From NCBI GenBank assembly GCA_000181795.3, contig CM012955.1:1162008-1204347 (forward strand): a stretch of DNA of 42,340 bases. Direction: 5' to 3'. Positions 33,827 through 42,340 of this stretch are shown one piece after another. The notes beneath the pieces were generated by a model. The model had not been told where the DNA came from. It saw only the letters and a list, made by a program, of their open reading frames with translations, and did no database searches. This stretch comes from Trichinella spiralis. Lineage: Eukaryota > Nematoda > Enoplea > Trichinellida > Trichinellidae. The position numbers and the translations under genes are program-made. How positions within the stretch are numbered: position 1 is the stretch's first letter; the number at the start of each line of letters is the position of its first letter.

Positions 33827-36800
33827 GTTATCGTCTGGAACAGTTGCTCAGAAGGAAAAGCTGGGCAAAAAACAATTTCAAAATTATTTATTGCATTCAT
33901 TGAGAAGTGGTGGTCTCTGAAGTGGAGTGATTTTCTGAAGTGAGCAGCCAGTCTTCGTGAGTTGGTTAATTTCTCGGTGATGTGCTTGCAGGCAGCCGTC
34001 TGTCTAGGTGTATTGGTGGAAAACAGCACTTTTTGCTGTTTGTTCAACAAAATCTCTGACGAACAGCAAGCACCTCTTTCTTCTTCTTTTATTCGTTCAA
34101 AACATTTTTCCAATCTTTTTCTTGTTGTCCAATCAAAAGATAAATTGAGAAGTATTTTGTGTTTAATCGATATAATGAACTGGGTGTTGTCAAAATTGTC
34201 TTTCTTATTAACTGTTTTTTGTATCTTTTTTTTGTTACATGCTTCTTTGGTTTTTCCCATCAAATTCAGTGTCAAGGAAGTTTTGTCTTTTCCAATTGTC
34301 CAACTCTTGAACTTCCAAATCTCACCTGCTAATAACAGTACTGGTTTCTGAACTGTATTTATATTCTATTCCAAAGCAGATGATCAGCGTACATGTATAT
34401 GAATATTCATCATGCACAACAACCATAGGCATTTTTATCGGCATTTTTCATGCATTTAAGCTGTCATTTACACTACCTGTTGATTTGATTTTGGTGATTC
34501 TGGAAAACTTTTTACAACAAGTATTTTGAAAATGTGCGCATTAAATGGGCCGTATGTTTCACAAATTGACACAATCTATCACAAGTGTTTTAATCACCGC
34601 TAGCTTGAGGCAGTGAAAATTGTTCAAACCAGTGCACGTAGGCTTGTTTTACATTGTTGTGCCTAAATGAAACACTGCCCAAAAGTGCAATCTTTAATTC
34701 CAACGCTACGCAAATGATATGCCGTTGGTTTTTTTTTCTTTGCTTTTGCTTCTGCTTTTTAGGTGCTCTATGAGTAATATGCTGTCTTTGTTTGTTGTTG
34801 TCGAAATGGACAGTAGCTCAGTAATGTGCATTAGATGTCTCGTATTTTTTTTTAATATTACGCTTTAGCTAAAACATTTAAAAATTTAAAAACAAACGAT
34901 GCGGGTGTAAGATTTTTGTTGTGCAATGCAAACTTCTGCCATTGCAAATAGTCAGTTGTTTGCTAGTAAAACAATTCAGCGGACCTTTTGATGTTGACAA
35001 ATGAGAAAAGCTGTAATTTAACAGTTGCATTATAAGCGTCTGTCATATTGATGACATTGTCATCACTGTCAACTCGTTCAAACTATGAAAAATGCAGATA
35101 ATGTTATTAGGGAAAATTTATTATTCGTTTTAGTTTTTGTTTGTTTAATCTTCGATCAGTGTAAGCTTTGCTCATGCAGAATGATGTTGCTTGCTTATTT
35201 ATATTTAGGATGCGTTGTGAACAAAAAATTGAAATTTTTTTCGGCATATTTTGGAATATTTTACAATTTCTGTGGTTTCAAATATGAAAAATTATCAATT
35301 CACTAGCGAATTAGACACACGTTTAGAAGCGGTTGCTTTTGGTGTCATGGTGCGTGACAAAATTGCTTTACAAAACACTTGCTATTATTGGTTGATTGTT
35401 GTTAACAATTTGGGAAATATTAGAGCAGAAAAGTGAATTATTTCTATTATTGTAAAATTCAGTTATTGTAAATTGATTTCAAAATTAGCAATAATAATTA
35501 TTATTATTTAGTTGCAATTTTTAATGAACTACGTTTCAACGGGTGATGGTGCATCCTCCTCCTCCTCCTCCTCCTCTTACCTGATCAGCTATTTATTCTC
35601 TAAAGTGAAATAGGAGTGTGATTGATGAAAAATCAACAAAACCAGTTGAATACTTTTTCCAAATCTTGATCAAGTTTTGATGATAAGAGCACAACGTTCG
35701 GATACTGCTATTAAGCAAACATGCTAGTTTTGTTTGAAACTGATTTCCATCTTTTGAAAATTTCTCTCCCCAAATCTTTGCACAGTTAGTTAGCCCAGCT
35801 TCAGCATAAAAAATAGAAAGAATGAATAGTTTTTATTTTTTGTAAAAATAATTAATGGTTTTTTGAAATAATTAATTATTAGTTGCTGATCAACAAATGC
35901 TGCTTTGTCAGCAAATGGACGATAAATGACCGGCTGTTGATTGTGAAGCTAGCAATTGTAAAAGTTGAAGGTTTGCTCATCAAAACTTGTCAAGTGGGAA
36001 ATGCAATTTACATTTTTCTTTACCCACCAGCTTCATCGTTTATTGCAATATATTTGCTCAGCATAATTGAACAAACAAAACAAGCAAACAAATATTGGAC
36101 TGCGATCAAAGTTCATTTGCAATAATCGATATTAGCATTGGTTTCTGAAGATTGTTTTTTATTATGAAATTTCAACTATTTGGCAGCTTTTGTTCAATTT
36201 TTTTCAGTTTAACCGTTTTTGAATTGTTGAACGAGTTGACGATAATTTTTTATTGTGTCAAAGAAAACGCTCAACAAGTAATAATTCTTGTTAGAAGTGA
36301 AATAAATATCTGTTATTCGTGCATGCAAATTGAAACTCATTCATTCTCCCGTGTTAGTAGAATCTGTTCAAATGTAATCCATTTTTATATCTCAATTGTA
36401 TTATCAGCCACAAATTTGAGAAATTAATTTTCACATATTAATCTCATCATCAGATTATTTGTCATGTTCAACAATCAGCCAGATTGCTTTGCTGATCAGT
36501 GTGCTATTTATATGAAAAGAATGCTCAGTTCATTTTTAATTTGTCGTGCAAAAATTAGCTTTCTACACTGGGAGTCATCTTTTATGAGATTGCTCTTAAA
36601 TCGTCAATTCGGTTCACCGACAGTAGCATTGAGCTTACTGATCGATTGTATTCCTATTCATATGTGTATGTGTAATAAATGGAATAAATTCAGATGTAAA
36701 GAAAATTTTTATAAAAATAAAGTTAAAAAATGATTTACTTTCTGTTTCGAAGCTGCTAGTGTTGGCATTCAATTGCATTCTTCTAAATAATAAATGATGA

Positions 36801-37978
36801 GGCAAAGATATAGATGCAGAAATTAGAATATATGTGTGAATATGGATATGTTAAATTAAATTTTAAAAAATTTCAGCTTATCAGTTTTATATATTTGTAT
36901 CAAAGAATGAAAAAAAATAGTTTTTATCAAATCAAGTGTTTGATTTGACGAGAAAATGCATCGGTTGTCATATTTTTCTATGAAAAATTGACAAATCTAG
37001 TCTTATTTACATATTACTCGCGGCATTTGTTGTGTTGCATTTTATTATGAATTGTTCGGCTTTAGCTGTTTATTTATCAGTTCAATCATCCGAACTCGAT
37101 CAAATGCGCAATGCACGTCGAAAAATTGTTGAAATAATACAAAATGCACGTTGTTCAATATCTATACATATACACATTTTATTGTATGTTTGGTTTGTTT
37201 GGGCAATAATCAAATCAGGCAAATCAACCAGTGTTGTTAATTATAACGTCAAAAATATGACCTTTCTTTTAAAAAAATTGTTTGTTCCATTTTTTAAATA
37301 GAGAATTTCCTAAAATGTGTAACAATTTGATTGTTATTGAAAAATTATAATTGCTCTTCATTTGATCATTAATCATAATTTGCTTTTGTAAAAAAATATT
37401 AGTTTGCAGTTTAATGATGTAACAAATGGTAGTGAAAATGGAAATGAAACATTTTTTGAAAACTGCACATAATAATGTTGCTATTCGAGTTGTTAAAGTG
37501 TGCATAATATTGCTAATTTGGTTTGCCGATGAAATTCATTTCCGCATTTCACATATTTGTGTGCAATTAATTAGTGGTTGAGGAGAATAATGATTGGTTT
37601 CGTTGATACATTCAGAGAAATTTCTGTTTTGAGTTATTTATTTATTCATAAAAAAGGTTGGTTGGTCCAAGAAAGTTTCAATTCAATTCAGTTTGCCATT
37701 TATCGTCTGCATAAATTGTGATTCAACATGAATTAATAATGTAGCATTTTTTGAATAAATATTTCATGACTAATAATTAAGATATTTTGCATTTTATCAA
37801 CGGTGGGGAATAATTGCTAAATTTCATAATAGCACAAAGTGTGATAAATATCCGCAAGCAGTTTTGTTGGGTTAGCAGTTTCTGTGGGATATAATATGCA
37901 AAATTTCATTTTGTGCATTTCAAGCTCAGTCAGTTACGAGCTCAGTTTTTAGGCGCTGCTGGTCTTGGTGACAAAACG
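33827..37978. other. AT-rich intergenic DNA between divergent genes
   Basis: About 4.1 kb. Its left end should contain the ENPP promoter and 5' UTR, its right end that of the HAUS3-like gene. Two overlapping antisense open frames (33962-34351 plus, 129 codons; 34275-33790 minus, 161 codons) stand out by length but lack recognisable motifs. Several Phe/Ile/Leu/Cys-rich frames between 35085 and 37301 look like chance. A CTC triplet run lies at about 35552-35575. No RNA gene noticed. Confidence 0.5.
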
Positions 37979-40972
37979 ATGGACGTATCGAAATGGATGA
38001 GCCGGTTGAATTATCCCGGCCCAGCGTTGGAGCCACATGAAATGGAAATGTTTGTTTTTAATGTTGGAAATAACAAAAAAAAAATAAACAGCTTACCTGA
38101 AGCTTTTCACATTTTTGTCCGTTTAGAATAGAACATGAAAAGCAGTTGCATCCATTTTTGGAATTTCTATTTCACCACGTCCATTCGCTGCAGTATGTTC
38201 AGGTTTAAAGTTCTTCTCAGTTCTTGCTTTTTTTAATTTTATTTTTTGCTATGTTTTTGATGCAATCCGAATTTCAACTGTTCAGTTGTTTTTAGTTTGT
38301 TTTATTGAAACAAACTGAACGAGCGAATAAAATTATTGTAATATATATTTTTTTATTTCAATTTCCAGAGTTCAAAATATGAAGTATTTACAAACAAGCA
38401 GCTGTTTAAAAGATGCTAAAAAAGAAGCAGATTGCCTGGATGATATTGGTAAATAATAATGAGTATTATTTTTGGTGTTCTGTTTTGATTTTTCATATTA
38501 TATACTATTATTGTTCAGGCCAAAAAATGGAGAAGGCGAAGTTCGCGACTGCGTCGATGGACTGCCATTTAACGCTTGCAATGGATTTGTATGAGAACAT
38601 TTTTGAAAAAGCGAACGAAATTGATCAACTACTTGAACCTGTACCGAATGCATTGCAATTATCGAACGACTGGGAAAATTATTTTCCACGGCTCTGGTAA
38701 CAGAGAAGCAGATCAAACAGTTATTACACAGATTACTGAAATGCGTTTATAGCGAAAGTTTTCATCAAACAGTTGAACTTTGCGTGGTTGCTGAACAGGA
38801 GAACAATCTTTTGAAGCGTATTATGGAATTTGACCCTGAAAATCATTTCGACAACGAGTATAATCAACTATGAAACTTTGATTTATTAAAAAAAATTATT
38901 CATTTAAGGATCAAAGGTATGTGGCATGAAATTTCCGTTAAGAAATTCGATGTAAGCTTAAATTTGTTATTTTCTATTCAAAATGTCTTGCTAGCTGTTT
39001 ACACACTAATAATAATCGGTTTTTAATAGCATGCTTTTTTTGAATTTAAACAACAACACATCAATCAATTGAATAATAAATAATACTCTGCGTAAAGAAT
39101 AATAAATCACTACTTTTCAATTTATTAATAATAATATTATTATTGCTATTAATTTGTAAAGCTTTTGCAGGAAGTTTTTAACTTAATAATTGGCACTGAT
39201 TTGCCGATTTGTGGATTTTTGAATTGTCCATTCGAAAAGTATTACACTGCCGAAGTTTGTGATTTTATCACTGCTGAAATATCCAGACGTTGTGCAACAG
39301 CAGGCAGCAGCAATGCAAGTGTTTCTTCGATTGGGTAATATTTCTGCTTCAAATTCTAAGTTGTGAACATTAAAATAACAAACAAACAATTATAACGATC
39401 ACTTTCTAAATTAAATAAAAAAAATGCATTTCACTTCTTTTTTAATTGGGCAAATATTTTGGAAAGTTTATTTTTTTTGTTGTTTTTGCAATGCAGAAGA
39501 TCGTGATTTTTTCCAATTTTACATTAACATTTTTTGTGCATGATTTGGCTTAGTGGTTTTTGATTTACTCCCATCTAATACATTACACATTAAATTTATA
39601 GCGTATGGATTGATGAGAAACTGAAACATCGTTATTTGGCTTTTGTTTCAAATTTTTTGCAAAGATCAGCAGTGGAACACTCAAAAGCAGGCAATGCACT
39701 TGCTTGCTATTTTGGTTCAGTGAAAAATTTATTAGAAGAAAACATAAAACAGAATGTAAAACTGACATTACTGTGAGGAAGAAAAGTGAATAATTGATTA
39801 ATTACTGTTTCAGCTGGAGAATATAAATAATCTTCTTTCCAACTGCAAAACGCTACACAATCTCATAAATGATGTCGAAAAGAAGCTGTCTGAAGTGAGT
39901 TAGTTCAATATGAATTTATTCGCCTGATAAATAGTGATAAATTTAATTTTGATATCTTATAACGGTGATAATTTTCTTTTTGATTTCTTTTTTGCATATA
40001 TTCAACATTGCAGATGTAAATTCTATCACTTTTTATAGGAACGATGTGTTTTCGAACATTTTTCAAATACGAATGTATTTTGTTACAAGGATTTTGGTAA
40101 TTTTCGTATGAAGCGGTCTTTTGATTACTCAAAACAGCTTCGTGAAATTAACTATGATTTTATAAAGTGCATATTGAACTTAGTTTTGTCTTTGGAAAAC
40201 ACTATTCAATAGCAGTTTTATTTTGAAGATCTGTTACTGTCACCATACCCTACAAAGGCGCAACAACATTCCACGCGAATTCTGCATGTTTTGTAAATTT
40301 TTTGATCATTTACTTCATTTCAAATAACCTGTCTCGATTAAACGATTATTCTTTGATTATTATAAATTTGATTCTTTGTTTATTTCCTATTTTTATAGCC
40401 AGTCACGTTGGATACCACTATTCGCAAGATAATTGAATTCAGCTTCAACAAAATGTTGGATGAGACACAGTCCTACGAGAAAGGTATTCACAAGTGTACA
40501 TGCATTTTTTCAATTTTCAACACTGTCTATATCGAAATATGAAACAATTTATTTCAATTTTCATTTCAGCGTTAACTTATGCTGTAGAACGGTGTAAAGC
40601 AGCAACTGACGAAATGAAGCAAAAAATTGCAAAATGTGAAGAAACCGTAGAGTCGTTGAAGAATACGACTTTTTTGGAAAATTTGTAAATAATCAGTTTC
40701 TACTAATAACAGTTTCGCATTTTCCAATAGTCAAATTTCATGGATTACGGCCAAATCGAAAATGAGAATACACGACATTAACATTCCATACAAAGTACGT
40801 AATATTTTTCACTAACGCGCACCAATGGACATTTTTACAACTTGAAAACAGTTAATATTTTTCATATGTAAATTTCAATAAATTGTGTGCTTTTCTCCAG
40901 ACTGTTTTTTATTTCTGCAATTCAACTGAACCGAGATTTACTTTCTTACTTTATCAATTGAATACACGATAA
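37979..40972 (+). CDS. HAUS3-like augmin subunit gene, reading frame interrupted
   Basis: Exons: 37979-38049, 38127-38202, 38369-38448, 38519-38857, 38909-38951, 39171-39334, 39602-39755, 39814-39894, 40039 to about 40287, 40399-40483, 40570-40684, 40731-40794, 40901-40972; about 530 codons (human HAUS3 603). Likeness to HAUS3: an N-terminal WMSRLNYPGP followed by FLEFLFHHV (human IGYP and FLKWFC), a central CGFLNCPFEKYYTAE (human VFLSQFSLEKYLSQE) and mostly helical, coiled-coil sequence elsewhere. HAUS3 belongs to the augmin complex, which recruits gamma-tubulin to spindle microtubules. Odd points: exon 3 changes frame near 38412 (in an A run), exon 4 changes frame near 38645, and exon 9 has an in-frame TAG at 40210-40212 with the frame open on both sides. 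Splice sites are otherwise sound. Either a decaying gene or sequence errors. Family assignment is from memory of the human protein and is moderate. Confidence 0.6.
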
Positions 40973-41183
40973 AGTTCACTGAGCATCGTTTGATTTTAAT
41001 CAATCAATTTATGAAACTAAAAAATCACATTTCCAGAAAAGTGCAACAAATCACTAATAGAAATGAGAATTATTCAAAACAAATAGGAACAAAAGAAACG
41101 TGCAAAAATTTCTAATAATATGCAATCTATGATTGTAGGCGAAAATTGGAAAAAGAAATGGCTAGCAGAGTGAAAATTTACAG
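40973..41183. other. Spacer with possible coding scraps
   Basis: Starts after the HAUS3-like TAA. Between 41038 and 41177 there are short Lys/Glu/Asn-rich open pieces (one reads MQSMIVGENWKKKWLAE before a stop at 41172-41174), some behind acceptor-like TTTCCAG and ATTGTAG. They do not chain without stops. Confidence 0.25.
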
Positions 41184-41773
41184 ATGAAACGAATAGATCA
41201 TTATGCAAAAAGGCCGATGCAATCAGATATCGTTGCAGATAATGCTCATCTATCAAGCGGAAACAATCAAAAAATTGCATAAACAACTATTACATATTTG
41301 AAAGATACAGTAAGGCATAAATGAAAAACAGGAACAATTCTTGTTAAAATAAATTCCCTTTTTCAAGTGAAAGTTTTGATAGATTTGCTGTAAACATCAA
41401 TGACACTACTCCACATGCACATTTATTGAACAATTACTTGTCATTACTTTTTATTTCGATTTCAGTAAAATTCTATTTTAAGTTAATTCACAAAAAATTT
41501 TTCACGAAAATTGCAAAATTTCAAGGGCTACAGATTTGGTTATTTTTGCGAAAATCGGCGAAAAATTTGTTTTCCAAATTTGGACTTTTTTTGATTGTAA
41601 TAATTTTATATTGATAAAAGATTGTATTTACTAGAGTATCATCCAAAACCAGCCAGCAGGTGTGGAATAAATTGGCTCTAAGTTTGCGAAACTGCCTAAC
41701 TGAATACATAGAGAAGTCGCCCATCAGTAAATCTCTTTCAACCGAAGCAGAGACTATGAATTTCTGCACGTGA
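41184..41773 (+). pseudogene. Coding fragments of an unidentified gene (pseudogene or unresolved short exons)
   Basis: Three plus-strand pieces look coding. (a) 41184-41282, directly after TTTACAG: 32 codons opening MKRIDHYAKRPMQSD and closed by TAA. (b) 41368-41439, after TTTCAAG: about 23 residues beginning ESFDRFAVNIND, then a weak donor GTCATT. (c) 41635-41773, after TTTACTAG: 45 residues with SSKTSQQVWNKLALSLRN and a TGA stop. Pieces b and c join in phase; a does not join b because of its stop. I recognise no family. They could be remains of a second gene, a 3' alternative end of the HAUS3-like gene, or a separate small gene (c is the best supported). The same strand and closeness to the interrupted HAUS3-like gene suggest a common history. 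Confidence 0.35.
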
Positions 41774-42340
41774 AATATTTTTGACATCAAATCTGACAAA
41801 TTTCTACTAATGTATCTTTTTTACGATCAACTGAATTGAATTTTTGAAATAACCGCTTTTAAATGATCATTAATTTCTGCGAATCACAACGTAAGCGTTG
41901 TAAGTGTTTACTTTGCTAAAAAGTAAACATTTCATGGAATGTGGTGCCCATTACGATCTTTTTTCATTTAATAAACTTCCCATTTATACCAAATGTGTGG
42001 CTAATTGAATTCACTTTCGCTATGAAAGAACGATGCAATGACGATTTGCATAATTAGCATAATATGTAGTCGCCCAGGGTGAACGTTTATTACAAATGTT
42101 ATGAAATTAAATAAATTCACAATTCATTTCAAACTATTGGGCTCATGCATAGTATGTATTCGAATCTGTAGAAGAATCCAGCAGTTTGTACGGTGAAACA
42201 TATTCCATGCTTCACAGAAACTACGGCATATTGTAAAATAATTTTACGATTATTCCAAACAATTATTTGGCAATTATAGGTATGTAAATATTTAATAATC
42301 CGCAATTGATGATTTTTTGAGAAATGTAATGAAGTGCCGG
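41774..42340. other. AT-rich DNA to the right edge
   Basis: No frame, RNA gene or repeat with support. Confidence 0.5.

Noticed and set aside
35085-37301. Series of 60-91 codon plus-strand frames rich in Phe, Ile and Leu
   Set aside because: Hydrophobicity comes from T-rich codons; no acceptor/donor chain joins them and no signal-peptide gene model works.
1-42340. tRNA, rRNA, spliced-leader RNA, CRISPR or transposon termini
   Set aside because: No cloverleaf B-box sequence, conserved RNA segment, regular repeat-spacer array or terminal repeat pair was noticed by eye; a tRNA/RNA model search would be decisive and was not possible here.

Overview
The window looks like a chromosome piece from a nematode of the Trichinella/Trichuris side of the phylum (Dorylaimia). 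This is an inference from AT-rich spacers, compact spliced genes with mostly 45-200 bp introns, an lrk-1 type LRRK kinase and animal-type transaldolase and ENPP proteins; no rRNA or mitochondrial marker is present to fix the species. No CRISPR array, operon of bacterial type or virus-like element was seen.

Layout. (1) 1-3565: a tandem duplication with a 2,509-bp period, carrying two copies of an unknown acidic, Ser/Glu-rich membrane protein gene on the minus strand; copy 1 runs off the left edge. The copies are identical over 927 bp, introns and upstream DNA included, then diverge abruptly with a 244-bp insertion difference. (2) 3566-10078: AT-rich DNA around one intronless orphan gene (6517-7407). 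(3) 10079-11523: a small minus-strand ORF facing an intronless, GC-richer transaldolase gene across a 248-bp shared promoter. (4) 14137-15438: a four-exon minus-strand gene for a small membrane-anchored orphan protein, with a Cys-containing ORF only 41 bp upstream on the same strand. (5) 18029-28580: a complete 30-exon LRRK-family gene (about 2,642 aa: ankyrin, LRR, ROC, COR, kinase, WD40-like), every junction phase-checked. (6) 29559-33826: a complete 13-exon ectonucleotide pyrophosphatase/phosphodiesterase gene on the minus strand, convergent with LRRK. (7) 37979-40972: a 13-exon coiled-coil gene resembling augmin subunit HAUS3, with intact splice sites but an in-frame stop and two frame discontinuities, followed by coding fragments up to 41773.

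How the parts relate. I see no single pathway: transaldolase is cytosolic pentose-phosphate metabolism, LRRK is a signalling GTPase/kinase, ENPP is an extracellular nucleotide hydrolase, and the HAUS3-like protein would act in spindle microtubule nucleation. The most unusual points are the perfectly homogenised duplicate at the left, the possibly decaying augmin-like gene at the right (C. elegans is generally held to lack augmin), the orphan pair at 14-15.4 kb, and several splice-choice signals in LRRK and ENPP.
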